Below, in pieces: positions 51,113 to 59,672 of a DNA stretch of 64,000 nucleotides (the stretch's first letter is position 1; each line of letters opens with the position of its first letter). The DNA comes from Lactobacillus sp. ESL0680 (GTDB lineage: Bacteria > Bacillota > Bacilli > Lactobacillales > Lactobacillaceae). The translations under genes were made by a program, and so were the position numbers. Below the pieces are notes generated by a model, which did no database searches, was not told the DNA's origin, and saw only the letters and a program-made list of their open reading frames with translations. Location: positions 62,001 through 126,000 of the forward strand of contig NZ_CP113945.1 in NCBI RefSeq assembly GCF_029392855.1. The letters run 5' to 3'.

Positions 51113-51796
51113 ATGGCAAGAAGAAAAAATTTAGAGAGACGAAGAATAATACTAAATAATACATTCCATTTAATTAGAGAGAATGGAATGGATAATGTTT
51201 CTTTTCAAATGATTGCAGAGAAGTCGGGGATTTCCAAGTCCCTGCTGCAGTCGTATTATTCACATAAGTCTAAATTGATTGATGACGTTGTTCGCAATCT
51301 GCTCAACACCTTGGATCAACAAGTTGAGAAGTTTAACCAAACTGATGATAGTGACATTTGTGCTAGAACAAAGGCATTTATCTACACGATTGCGAAATTA
51401 GGAGTTTATGATCGCGGGCTAGATCGCATCATTTCCGAAGTCTTCATGAGTAATGAAACGCTTGATAACTGGAGTCGAATGCTAAACGGTTGGATTGAAA
51501 ACAACCGCTTGTTTGCTGAGGATAATTATGATCTTGATGATGTGCAGACAGGAATTGCTTTTGTAGTTACCGGTGTTGGCCGACTTTATCATGATCGTGA
51601 TTTACGTGGTTTATCAGCAGAACAAATGGCCGACTATGCAACTAGTTCATTAATGTTTAGCTTTTTGCATTGTTCACCTAAGCAAATCGAAACTGCACTT
51701 GATGATGGGCATAAAATTATCGCTTCAATCGATATTAAAAAGATTCATCACGCAATTGATACCATGTTTGCTGAAGGTAAAGAAATTGTGTGTTAG
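51113..51796 (+). CDS. TetR-family transcriptional regulator
   Basis: 227 residues. N-terminal TetR helix-turn-helix (about 10-56): RRRIILNNTFHLIRENG, with recognition helix SKSLLQSYYSHKSKLID. The C-terminal ligand domain is not diagnostic. GGAGAG precedes the ATG. Its stop is 12 bases before the membrane-protein start, so it probably controls that gene and itself. Confidence 0.9.
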   Translation: MARRKNLERRRIILNNTFHLIRENGMDNVSFQMIAEKSGISKSLLQSYYSHKSKLIDDVVRNLLNTLDQQVEKFNQTDDSDICARTKAFIYTIAKLGVYDRGLDRIISEVFMSNETLDNWSRMLNGWIENNRLFAEDNYDLDDVQTGIAFVVTGVGRLYHDRDLRGLSAEQMADYATSSLMFSFLHCSPKQIETALDDGHKIIASIDIKKIHHAIDTMFAEGKEIVC

Positions 51797-51807
51797 AAGG
51801 GAATAAT

Positions 51808-52638
51808 ATGGTAAATGGCGCGCGAACTGGTTTGCGCAGAGTAAATCAAGAGCAGAACACCCAATATAAAAAGGTGCTGTCCTTTATGATTTTCCTAATT
51901 GTGACGCTGATTATGATTACTGGAACTTTTTTAAACCCTTTGTTTATGAAAGGGCAAATTAGAACCAGCAACAATGAAGCGGTTGTGGTTAGGCAAGTTA
52001 ATCGTCATTTTGACACGTTGGCGGAAGCAATTGGCGCTAATCAGAGTGGCAACTCGAATTTATTAACCAGCAAGCAAACCCAGCCAATTGCAGATCACAT
52101 TATTGATTACACATTTGGCCTTCATTGGTTTAAGTTTGATAATCTAAGGCTAGCCAAGCAGATTTTGCATGATATTGATTTAAATATCGATCAAGGCTCG
52201 TCTAGTAATGCGCAATTGGTCCAGGAAAAGTTAAAAAAGCAAAAAGATAATGCACCGCATGAAGTGGTTGCAGCCTTTAGTCTGAATACGATTAGAGTTG
52301 GTGCTAATATTGCACTGATCTTGCTCATTATGAATATCGTAATCATCGTAGTGACGATTATTAGTCTGAAGTCATTAATTGAAGAAATGATGACAATGAT
52401 GACTACTAAGATGCTCATTCATGATGTTACTGCTGCAGGAATGTGGGCTGGTTTCTGGCTGATTTTAATTGCTGGCTTGCTGGCCTTAATTCCAGTTGTA
52501 TTCAATGTTAGTGGCTTAGCCGTTTTGGGTTATGTACTTGAGATTGGCAGCAGTATATTTTTGGATTTTGTAATTGCTGGCGTCATTGTCTATATTCTGA
52601 GTACTATTCCGTGGGAAATTACCTCACCGAATAATTAA
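51808..52638 (+). CDS. hypothetical membrane protein
   Basis: 276 residues from ATG 51808, with AAGGGA upstream. Membrane segments at about 24-46, 170-192, 217-240 and 244-268, with an extracytoplasmic region (about 47-165) between the first two. I do not recognise the family. Coupled to the TetR gene; possibly the regulated target, such as a stress or efflux-associated membrane protein. Confidence 0.75.
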   Translation: MVNGARTGLRRVNQEQNTQYKKVLSFMIFLIVTLIMITGTFLNPLFMKGQIRTSNNEAVVVRQVNRHFDTLAEAIGANQSGNSNLLTSKQTQPIADHIIDYTFGLHWFKFDNLRLAKQILHDIDLNIDQGSSSNAQLVQEKLKKQKDNAPHEVVAAFSLNTIRVGANIALILLIMNIVIIVVTIISLKSLIEEMMTMMTTKMLIHDVTAAGMWAGFWLILIAGLLALIPVVFNVSGLAVLGYVLEIGSSIFLDFVIAGVIVYILSTIPWEITSPNN

Positions 52639-52639
52639 T

Positions 52640-52676
52640 AAAAAGGTCCTGTTTTTAAGTAAACAGGACCTTTTTG
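52640..52676 (+). terminator. terminator of the TetR operon
   Basis: AAAAAGGTCCTGTTT pairs with AAACAGGACCTTTTT around a short loop. Confidence 0.88.
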
Positions 52677-52712
52677 GGTAAGAAAAATTATACAGATTAA
52701 TTGGGAGGGATT

Positions 52713-53207
52713 ATGGCAGTTGAGTTTATTCCGGCAAAGCAGGAAGATTTACCAGCAATAGTTGCAATTTATAATCAAAATGTCGCTAGTAAAAGTGTGA
52801 CCGCGGATTTGCAGCCAGTTAGTGTCAGTCAGCGTCAGGAATGGTTCAATGACCATAACGAAAAGCGGCCATTATGGATAATTGAGGTTAATAACCAACT
52901 TGCTGGGTGGCTAAGTTTAGAATCCTTTTATGGACGAGCAGCTTATCACGCAACAGTTGAAATTAGTATCTATCTTGACCGCAAATTTCAACATCAAGGC
53001 TTGGGCACTAAGGCACTAGAATATGTAACGGCGCAGACTAAGCGGTTGGAGATTAACACTATTTTGGCCTATATTTTTGGCGCTAACAAGGCAAGTCAAG
53101 CTTTATTTAAGGCAGCTGGTTATCAAGTCTACGGTCACTTGCCTAAGGTTGCCGATATGGATGGCCAACTGATTGACCTAGACATTTTAGGTAAAAAATT
53201 TGGGTAA
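52713..53207 (+). CDS. GNAT N-acetyltransferase (phosphinothricin acetyltransferase-like)
   Basis: 164 residues from ATG 52713 with GGGAGGGA upstream. GNAT core: EISIYLDRKFQHQGLGTKAL, with the acetyl-CoA loop Q-x-x-G-x-G at about 98-103, then NKASQALFKAAGYQVYGHL. Most like the PAT/pat branch that acetylates amino acids or small toxic compounds. Substrate undetermined. Monocistronic. Confidence 0.85.
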   Translation: MAVEFIPAKQEDLPAIVAIYNQNVASKSVTADLQPVSVSQRQEWFNDHNEKRPLWIIEVNNQLAGWLSLESFYGRAAYHATVEISIYLDRKFQHQGLGTKALEYVTAQTKRLEINTILAYIFGANKASQALFKAAGYQVYGHLPKVADMDGQLIDLDILGKKFG

Positions 53208-53263
53208 TATTTCAGTGACTTAATAAAAATAATTTAACGATAACAAGCAGCTAGTATTTTTGC

Positions 53264-53613
53264 TATAATCATTGTTGAACAATGTAATAAAAGTTTTAAA
53301 GGGCGGTGGCTGTTCAATTCCGAGGAGATGGTTGTCTATGGAAACATGGAACAAATTATTGAAAGGGTTAGCAGTTAATGAGCACGTTCGATGCAATTTC
53401 TTTGATGTTGCAATTAAGTTTAGTTTTGCTGGCGCTATTGACATATATCAACAGCAACCATCACGACAAATGATTGCAACAAAAAAGACCGTCCCAATCA
53501 TAACTTTGACCAGTTATAGGATAGTCTTCTGACAAACTTATAATTTTAGCCACCGCTCTTAAAGGCGGAGTTGCTTGTTCAAAGAAGTTCTATTAGCGTA
53601 GAACTTCTTTTTA
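53264..53613 (+). ncRNA. type I toxin-like transcript unit 1 (promoter, leader, toxin, 3' terminator)
   Basis: Promoter -10 TATAAT at 53264-53269, extended by TGC. The predicted RNA runs from about 53276 to the terminator at 53581-53613 (AAGAAGTTCT/AGAACTTCTT). Near its 5' end GGGCGGTGGCT (53301-53311) can pair with AGCCACCGCTC (53548-53558) near its 3' end, 13 pairs including flanks and one G-T. This is the kind of fold-back seen in type I toxin mRNAs. Leader ATG 53338 (METWNKLLKGL) lies 40 bases before the toxin ATG. Confidence 0.6.
53378..53473 (+). CDS. putative holin-like type I toxin peptide (Hol-Tox/TxpA-like), 31 residues
   Basis: MSTFDAISLMLQLSLVLL, then ALLTYINSNHHDK: an N-terminal MSTF/YDA-x-LM motif, one hydrophobic helix of about 17 residues and a charged tail. 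This is the pattern of the putative holin-like toxin family (as TxpA/BsrG of Bacillus). AAAGGG lies ten bases before the ATG. Expected effect is membrane damage when not repressed by an antisense RNA. The second copy at 55375-55467 supports function by conservation. Too short to be certain without homology search. Confidence 0.75.
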   Translation: MSTFDAISLMLQLSLVLLALLTYINSNHHDK

Positions 53614-53618
53614 ATTAC
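53457..53618. repeat. repeat copy 1 (toxin 3' end plus antitoxin region)
   Basis: About 160 bases, beginning within the end of the toxin gene and ending at the terminator, repeated at 53651-53814 with roughly 80-85% identity by eye (for example ATGATTGCAACAAAAAA, GACCGTCCCAATCATAAC). Confidence 0.8.
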
Positions 53619-53650
53619 AGTCATATTGTAACAGCTGCAATAACAATATG

Positions 53651-53814
53651 CAATTATCACGACAGATGATTGCAACAAAAAAAGACCGTCCCAATCATAA
53701 CTTTGGCGAGTTATGGGATAGTCTTTTAGTTACCCTATAATTAAGTCACCGCTCTTAAAGGTGGAGTTATTTGCTTAAAGAAGTTCCATTAGCGTAGAAC
53801 TTCTTTTTTAATTA
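53651..53814. repeat. repeat copy 2, lacking the toxin body
   Basis: Contains the same segments as copy 1: GACCGTCCCAATCATAAC, CACCGCTCTTAAAGG and the AAGAAGTTC.../GAACTTCTT terminator. The leader and toxin body are absent, so it may be an antitoxin-only copy or a relic of a tandem duplication. 53814-53841 holds nothing else. Confidence 0.75.
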
Positions 53815-53841
53815 TAGCAATATTTAACAGGTTGGGCTAAT

Positions 53842-54825
53842 TTATTCCTGCTTAAATAATTTGAATTTATACTGGCAAATACCGTCAACTTTAACCTCGT
53901 ATTCGTGACCTGCAATTAGAGGTGTTGTACCTGGCAGATAAGTAATAATTGTTTCAAAATTGCCATAGCCAACATTCTGATAGTTAGTTACGTTGGTTGC
54001 CGGATAAGTTTGTGCAGTATCGTTATCCGTGATTGTAATTTGCGGCGTAGTTGTGATCGTTTGATTGGAAAAGTAGAGCGACCAGGCAATTTGTGGATCA
54101 CTGACTAATTCTATTGGGAAGAGCCCACTGCTAGGATAAGTTACTAATTCTTGACTAGCTGGCCGAAAAGTATCACAGGCGTTGAGAACTTTTTGAACAG
54201 AATAACGATAGCCATTACTGCCATAAGCTGCCCCGGTACCAACGCAAGATAAGCGGGTTGATAATAGCCATGCACGGTGGCCAGTATCAAGCCCCGATAA
54301 GTTGTAGCGGTCGGTCAGTAGGTCAGTTATGACATCACCGGCTGACTGATTACCTGTATTAAAGTTTAGATTGGCTGTTTTAGAAGTGGCTTGCGCAATT
54401 TTCCAAGTAGCCTGTGTAATCTCTTTTGGACGTTTTTCGTAAGGCAAACCGTGTTGGTTAATCAGCGGGTTAGCATTTAATGCTGCTAGGACTGCCGCGG
54501 TCTTTTGTGATTTTAAATCAGCTGTTGAATTTTCAGTTACTGGACTTAAGTCAAAAAGACTACGGTAATAATTGATGTAGTCCAGCTGGGTATTCGAATA
54601 GCTGGGTGCAAGTATGCCTTCCTTGAAGTGCCGGCTCAATTTGGGCTTAGTTTCATAAAGATTGTTGAGATTAAATGGCGTTTTGTTTAGCGCGGCATAT
54701 TGTTGCTGGAATTGCTCGACTTTATTGGCTTCAGCTGGTGTAAACTCAGCAGCCATAACAGTTGTGTTGCCGATCGCAAATACCAGTAATAGACTAGCAA
54801 GCGTAATTAGCAATTTGCGTGACAT
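53842..54825 (-). CDS. exported CAP/SCP-domain protein
   Basis: 327 residues. Signal peptide about 1-25 (VMAAEF). CAP (cysteine-rich secretory/PR-1-like) features at about 75-215: LDYINYYRSLFDLSPV, NQHGLPYEKR, LDTGHRAWLLSTRLSCVGTGAAY (the HxxxLLxP-like block). The C-terminal beta domain (about 225-320) is unclassified. Bacterial CAP proteins act outside the cell; role unknown. It sits between the two toxin-like loci, without obvious link. Confidence 0.85.
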   Translation of the reverse strand: MSRKLLITLASLLLVFAIGNTTVMAAEFTPAEANKVEQFQQQYAALNKTPFNLNNLYETKPKLSRHFKEGILAPSYSNTQLDYINYYRSLFDLSPVTENSTADLKSQKTAAVLAALNANPLINQHGLPYEKRPKEITQATWKIAQATSKTANLNFNTGNQSAGDVITDLLTDRYNLSGLDTGHRAWLLSTRLSCVGTGAAYGSNGYRYSVQKVLNACDTFRPASQELVTYPSSGLFPIELVSDPQIAWSLYFSNQTITTTPQITITDNDTAQTYPATNVTNYQNVGYGNFETIITYLPGTTPLIAGHEYEVKVDGICQYKFKLFKQE

Positions 54826-55022
54826 TCTAAGCCCCCTTCTTGTAAGTATGAAATTATTATAGTCGATATTTCGTAATTTTTGATTAATTAGGATTAAAAA
54901 TATAATAAAAGATGTAACGGTAAAAATGTTGGATATTTTTGATTACTGTTATTGCATATGTGTATAAATTATTGCATAATAATAATTAAAAAATATGTTA
55001 CATTATAATTTTGGTAAAGGCC

Positions 55023-55190
55023 ATGAACTTAAAAACAATCAATATTTTAATCTCTATCATCTATCTTGTGCTGTCTATTTTGGTAATAATCTGTCAACCA
55101 ATAATGACAATTACACTCCTGTTTTTCTTGCAGTTTTTTTCCATGATACTTTATTTTGCAAGGAAGATAAGTAAAAAGTATTTTGGTTAG
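55023..55190 (+). CDS. small hydrophobic protein, 55 residues (tentative)
   Basis: MNLKTINILISIIYLVLSIL with two hydrophobic stretches and a basic tail (ARKISKKYFG). A TATAAT at 55004-55009 precedes it, but the only site, AAAGG, lies too near the ATG. Could be chance in AT-rich DNA. The rest of 54826-55250 shows no other gene. Confidence 0.35.
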   Translation: MNLKTINILISIIYLVLSILVIICQPIMTITLLFFLQFFSMILYFARKISKKYFG

Positions 55191-55253
55191 TCCAAAGTTC
55201 ATTAATATTTTAATTTCAATTATGAATATGCTACAATAACCACATAAAGAAAA

Positions 55254-55283
55254 AAGAACCAAGTTCCAGCTTGGTTCTTAAAA
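55254..55283 (-). terminator. terminator of toxin-like transcript 2
   Basis: On the minus strand AAGAACCAAG pairs with CTTGGTTCTT and is followed by TTTTTTC. Confidence 0.8.
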
Positions 55284-55374
55284 GATGTTCCCGCTTAAAA
55301 GGCGGTGGCAAGATTATTTTGACTAAAGAGTCGTCACAAACCTGCCAAAGTATCGGACGGCTTTTTTAGTACAA

Positions 55375-55467
55375 TTATTTTTGGTTGTGCTTGTCGATAT
55401 AATCGAGCAACGCAAGAATAAACATACCGAATGTAAACATCAGCGTTAATGCATCGTAAACACTCAC
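55375..55467 (-). CDS. putative holin-like type I toxin peptide (Hol-Tox/TxpA-like), 30 residues
   Basis: From GTG 55467: MSVYDALTLMFTFGMFIL, then ALLDYIDKHNQK. It has the same MS-x-Y/F-DA-x-LM start, single hydrophobic helix and charged tail as the peptide at 53378. GAAAGG lies upstream. The leader (ATG 55507, METWNKLLKGLAAS) begins exactly 40 bases before the toxin start, as in copy 1. GTG instead of ATG may lower expression. Confidence 0.72.
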   Translation of the reverse strand: MSVYDALTLMFTFGMFILALLDYIDKHNQK

Positions 55468-55800
55468 TAGCTGCTAGTCCTTTCAATAATTTATTCCATG
55501 TTTCCATAGACAATCATCTCCTTGGGATTAAACAGCCACCGCCCTTTAGCTTTATTCATCTTTTGCAGTAATTATACAAAGATAATTGTTTGTTAGCAAT
55601 CTGGGATTTTAAAAAATCTTGGGTTGTGTTTGTGCTAAATAAGTTAATTCTAAATAGAAAAATCAAAAGCAAATTAGGAAAAAACTAGTTTGCTTTTTTA
55701 ATCCTTAAAAATATTTCAAAAATTACTCTAATTTAAGTTTTTTCTATTAGCTAATGCCGTATAATTAACAGGTGATAACGATAATTAAGAGGTAAAAATA

Positions 55801-56886
55801 ATGACTAAGAAAACACAAGTTGGGTTAATTTTTGGCGGTAATTCATCTGAGTATGAAGTTTCAATTATGTCAGGCCATAACATTTATAAGGCGATTGATA
55901 AGGAAAGATTTGAAGTACATCCAATTTGGATTACCAATGATGGCTATATTGCTAGTGAGGAAGACTCGTTTAAGGTTCTTGATGATCCTAAATATACGGT
56001 AGCTAATCCACACAAGGTAGCCAATCTGTCTAACTTAAGTGAGTTAGCTAATTTACCGGAAATTGATGTTTTCTTCCCAATTGTCCACGGTAATTTAGGT
56101 GAAGACGGTAGTTTACAAGGCTTGTTCCGGATTTTGGATAAGCCATTTGTTGGCGATGATGTGTTAGCTGCTGCAGTTACAATGGATAAGGAATTTACCA
56201 AGATTTTGGCTCAACGTGCTGGTGTGCCAGTAGCTGATTGGATTGCCATTAAGCGTTTTGAATATGATGATGAAACTAATCCGAAGCGTGATTATGCCAA
56301 GGTTAGTGCTAAACTTGGCGGCGACCTATTTGTTAAGCCATCTAACCAAGGTTCATCTGTTGGGGTGCACCATGTTACTAATGAAGCTGAGTTCAAGGAT
56401 GCCTTAGCTGATGCCTTCAAGTATGACGATAAGGTATTAATTGAAGAAACAATTCATGGTACTGAAGTTGAAACTGCTGTTTTGGGTAATGACCACCCAA
56501 TCGTGTCAGGCGTTGGTCAAATTATCAATGCCGCTGGTACTTTTTACAGTTATGACAACAAATATGATGATGATTCCACTTCAAAATTACAAATTCCGGC
56601 TGATTTGCCTGAAGATATTGTTGCCAAAGTACGCGACAATGCAATCAAGGTTTATGAGGCAACTGAATGCAGCGGGATGGCTCGGGTTGATTCGACTTTG
56701 CGTGCCAGTGACAACAAGATAATTTTGACTGAAATCAATGCTTTGCCAGGCTTTACCAATATCAGTATGTATCCTAAGTTATTTGAAGAAGCTGGAATTC
56801 CTTACACTGAATTGATTACACGTTTGATTGATAAGGGAATTGAACGTTACAACCATAAGAAGACTTTACTTCACAAAATTGGTTAA
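55801..56886 (+). CDS. ddl: D-alanine--D-alanine ligase
   Basis: 361 residues. GGNSSEYEVSIMSG at the N-terminus, HGNLGEDGSLQGLF, VKPSNQGSSVGVHHV (ATP-grasp loop), and the C-terminal GMARVDSTL...EINALPGFT metal/active-site region. It makes the D-Ala-D-Ala end of peptidoglycan precursors. In the active site the sequence at EEAGIPYTELI is normal for lactobacillus enzymes; vancomycin-related specificity (Phe vs Tyr) should be read from KYDDDSTSK: the usual loop is shorter, so I do not call it. AGAGG precedes the ATG. Confidence 0.95.
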   Translation: MTKKTQVGLIFGGNSSEYEVSIMSGHNIYKAIDKERFEVHPIWITNDGYIASEEDSFKVLDDPKYTVANPHKVANLSNLSELANLPEIDVFFPIVHGNLGEDGSLQGLFRILDKPFVGDDVLAAAVTMDKEFTKILAQRAGVPVADWIAIKRFEYDDETNPKRDYAKVSAKLGGDLFVKPSNQGSSVGVHHVTNEAEFKDALADAFKYDDKVLIEETIHGTEVETAVLGNDHPIVSGVGQIINAAGTFYSYDNKYDDDSTSKLQIPADLPEDIVAKVRDNAIKVYEATECSGMARVDSTLRASDNKIILTEINALPGFTNISMYPKLFEEAGIPYTELITRLIDKGIERYNHKKTLLHKIG

Positions 56887-56909
56887 TCACTTAGTGCTAG
56901 GGAGAACAC

Positions 56910-57674
56910 ATGATGACAAGTGATAAGCATAATTTTGAAGAACTACTGGCGCCAGGTGCTACGGCGCGCCAGTTGCATATTAGTGTGGCAACTTTGCGTA
57001 AGTATTCGCTGATTGTTGAGCGGATTACGGGTAAGTCTGATTATTATGCCAGAAATAAGCAGCGAGCTCGGCTTTACAGCAAGCAAGATGTGCAGGATCT
57101 GGATGATTTTCATAAATTAGCGCAAAATAATGGCTTAACTCTGCAGGAAGCAGCTAGACAAATCTACGCCGTTAGTGATAAGGATGATGAGGCAGGTTCT
57201 ACATCTGGAAAAGATCAAGAAGTAATGACCACGCCGCAGGCGGTAAAACTGTTAAACGCCTTGCAACAGACAATTAGTCAGCAGAATACGGCAATTAAGG
57301 ATTTACAAGCTCAACTTAGCAGAATTGAAGAGCAGAATAAGGAGCTTTTGGCTAAGCAGGACCAATTGTCCAAGCCTAAAGACGAGCAGGATTTTAGTGC
57401 TTTGCCAGATATTTCTGGAATCGTGTCAGATGATGAAGCAGAATCCGCACCACTTCAAGCAATGCAGGAAGAAAAGCCCCTAACTAAAGAAGAAAAACGG
57501 GCACAAGTTGAACTTGATGAAGCAAAATCAAGTCAGCAGCTTCACGATGAGATTTTGTCTAAGGCCAAAGAAAACGCGCAAAAGCGTGCCGAAAGCAACG
57601 CCCATCGGACATTGCAGGATATGCAGTTGGAACCAGAAAAGAAGCACTGGTGGCAACGATTTATTAATTTGTAA
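56910..57674 (+). CDS. MerR-like DNA-binding protein with coiled coil
   Basis: 254 residues. N-terminal MerR-like winged helix (about 10-80): ARQLHISVATLRKYSLIVE, LYSKQDVQDLDDFHKLAQNNG. A long charged coiled coil follows (about 110-160 and 195-240), then a tryptophan-rich amphipathic end, KKHWWQRFINL, that could touch the membrane. This layout resembles RacA-like chromosome-anchoring or MerR-type proteins of Firmicutes. Function not shown. 24 bases after ddl; possibly co-transcribed. Confidence 0.75.
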   Translation: MMTSDKHNFEELLAPGATARQLHISVATLRKYSLIVERITGKSDYYARNKQRARLYSKQDVQDLDDFHKLAQNNGLTLQEAARQIYAVSDKDDEAGSTSGKDQEVMTTPQAVKLLNALQQTISQQNTAIKDLQAQLSRIEEQNKELLAKQDQLSKPKDEQDFSALPDISGIVSDDEAESAPLQAMQEEKPLTKEEKRAQVELDEAKSSQQLHDEILSKAKENAQKRAESNAHRTLQDMQLEPEKKHWWQRFINL

Positions 57675-57679
57675 ATAGA

Positions 57680-57712
57680 AAAACGACTTTTAGTTAAAAG
57701 TCGTTTTTTCAT
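57680..57712 (+). terminator. terminator after the MerR-like gene
   Basis: AAAAACGACTTTTAG pairs with TTAAAAGTCGTTTTTT. Confidence 0.85.
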
Positions 57713-57783
57713 GTTAAAATTAGCTAAAATCTGCGCCGTAAGGGCTAGTTTTGCGTTACAGTAGACGAATAGATGGGATGATT

Positions 57784-58902
57784 ATGTTGAAAAAAGTTAA
57801 GCGGCGCTACTGGGTGGCGTTAATTATAGCGATTATCGGATTAATATTGACGGTCTGCACTTATTTTGCAACTACAATTTATAGTAAAGATGATGTGGCA
57901 GTTATCACGGACCATACGATTAAGGACACTTTAGTGCAGAAAAATCGTGATGTCTACAATAATCATGATGAAACCAGAAAGCAGATTTTGCACCTCAAGA
58001 TTTTATCTGGAAAATATCGCGGGCGTACCTTTACAGCTCCGAATATCTATTATCCCTCGCAAATGGTCACGCAAAAATACCGCGCGGGGCAGCGGGTATT
58101 TGTCAGTATCAGGAGCGGCGATCCGGCAATCAAGAACCCCAAGCGTGATTGGGTTCTGGTCTTGGCGTTAACCGTGACAATTGTCTTAATGGTCTTGGTT
58201 GCAGGTAAGGAGTCATTGGGCTTAGTTGTTTCAATGGCATTAAGCTGGCTATTGTTTTATCTTGTAATTATCTGCGACGTGAAGTTAAATGGTTCCTACA
58301 TTATTCTGTTATTTGGTTTAGCGGATGTTGTGTTCTCGTTCTTCAGCTTGTTAATTGTCCAGGGACTTAATCGCAAAATGCTGGCAACATGGCTGGCGAC
58401 TTTACTTGGAGTATTCGTTTCCTTTGCACTCTGTTATTTGATTATGCACATTACGGGTGAGTCCGAAATTAAGTATGAAACTGGTGACTACGCGACCCAA
58501 GACCCGCGCGGGCTCTTTTTAGCCCAAACTTTACTTGGAATTTTGGGTGCAGTTATGGATGAGGCGACAGATATCATTTCCAGTTTATACGAATTGGTTC
58601 AAACTAAGAAGGACTTGACCGCTAAGCAAATGATAGCAAGCGGGCGCACGATGGGTCAGGAAATCATGGGGCCACTGATTAATGTGTTGGTCTTGATTTT
58701 TATGTCCGAGGCACTGCCCATGACAATTATCTATTTGCGTGATAATAATAGTTTAAGTTCAGCTTTTGGATTTACCTTGTCGCTGGGAGTGACGCAGAGT
58801 GTCATTTCGGCAATCGGAATTGTCTTAACGGTAGTGTTTGCGACCGGCTGCAGTCTGTTGTTTTTAGAAGATAAAAAATGGAAGGCGAGGGCTGACAAAT
58901 GA
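57784..58902 (+). CDS. YibE/F family membrane protein, first of pair
   Basis: 372 residues from ATG 57784, with GGGATG upstream; ATG at 57778 is equally possible. One N-terminal helix, an extracytoplasmic domain (about 40-125), then about seven membrane segments, with the YibE/F motif GVMDEATDIISSLYELVQ (here AVMDEATDIISS). The function is unknown. It overlaps the next gene by four bases. Confidence 0.85.
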   Translation: MLKKVKRRYWVALIIAIIGLILTVCTYFATTIYSKDDVAVITDHTIKDTLVQKNRDVYNNHDETRKQILHLKILSGKYRGRTFTAPNIYYPSQMVTQKYRAGQRVFVSIRSGDPAIKNPKRDWVLVLALTVTIVLMVLVAGKESLGLVVSMALSWLLFYLVIICDVKLNGSYIILLFGLADVVFSFFSLLIVQGLNRKMLATWLATLLGVFVSFALCYLIMHITGESEIKYETGDYATQDPRGLFLAQTLLGILGAVMDEATDIISSLYELVQTKKDLTAKQMIASGRTMGQEIMGPLINVLVLIFMSEALPMTIIYLRDNNSLSSAFGFTLSLGVTQSVISAIGIVLTVVFATGCSLLFLEDKKWKARADK

Positions 58903-59672
58903 GTACCTTAATGGCGTTAATTATTGTTTTGGCGGTTTTGATGACGCTAATTGGTGGTGAAACTGGTATTCGTAGCTTCTTTAGTGTGTTAATCAATACA
59001 CTGCTTTTGATTTTGGTAGCAGTCTTTATTTCGTGGGGAATTAGTATTCCGGTCTTGATTTTGTTATTTATTCCGTTAAAATTAGTAACAATTATCTTTT
59101 TAGGAACTCATGATTATCAAGTTGCTAAAAACTCATTTTATTCAGCGCTGATTGTTTGTTTAATTGATAGCTGCCTGATTTTGGGTTTTCAATGGCTGGC
59201 GCAAGCTGCAGGTCTAGGGCCAGAAGCAGGAGAAGTCTTAGTTGGTCTGTCGCAAATGCCGGGTTTGAGTTACCCCCTGATTGCTGTGGCCGTGGCAATC
59301 TTTTCAACATTAGGTGCAGTGGCGGAAGCCGCGGTGGCAATGAGTTCCGGTCTATTAGAAATTAAAAAGCACAACCCTGACATTAGCCAGCACGAGCTGC
59401 TTGTTAGTGGCGGCAAAATTGGTAAGGATGTGTTAGGAACCGCGATGAACACAATTTTGTTCGGGATGTTCGGCAGTTTTCTCTCATTATTCTTGTGGTA
59501 TTTCCGCTTGCATTACACTCTGGGTGAAGTTTTAAATGAAAAGTTATTTGTCAATGAAGCGTTAATCATTATGTATTCGCTTATTGGCGTGTTATTAACT
59601 GTTCCACTGTCGACGGCTTTTTTGGCACGAGGAATGGCAAAACGTGAGGTGAAAAATGAAGATAGAAGATAA
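58899..59672 (+). CDS. YibE/F family membrane protein, second of pair
   Basis: 257 residues, about seven membrane segments and the motif AVAEAAVAMSSGLLEI, matching the acidic VMDEATDIISS block of the partner. Overlaps the start of the downstream esterase gene by 17 bases. The two YibE/F proteins probably form a complex. Function unknown. Confidence 0.85.
   Translation: MSTLMALIIVLAVLMTLIGGETGIRSFFSVLINTLLLILVAVFISWGISIPVLILLFIPLKLVTIIFLGTHDYQVAKNSFYSALIVCLIDSCLILGFQWLAQAAGLGPEAGEVLVGLSQMPGLSYPLIAVAVAIFSTLGAVAEAAVAMSSGLLEIKKHNPDISQHELLVSGGKIGKDVLGTAMNTILFGMFGSFLSLFLWYFRLHYTLGEVLNEKLFVNEALIIMYSLIGVLLTVPLSTAFLARGMAKREVKNEDRR

Larger units (their letters stand above)
55254..55599 (-). ncRNA. type I toxin-like transcript unit 2
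   Basis: Promoter -35 TTGCTA (55594-55599), 17-base spacer, -10 TATAAT (55571-55576), minus strand. The predicted RNA begins near 55564 and ends at the terminator at 55254-55283. TAAAGGGCGGTGGC (55535-55548) can pair with GCCACCGCCTTTTA (55296-55309) over 14 pairs including one G-T. Leader of about 70 bases nearly identical to locus 1. The antisense RNA expected for a type I system is not resolved; no clear opposing promoter was found. Confidence 0.6.

Noticed and set aside
55047..55262. Minus-strand ORF of 71 residues
   Set aside because: It covers the terminator of the toxin-like locus and has no ribosome-binding site or protein-like features; the plus-strand 55-residue ORF is only slightly better.
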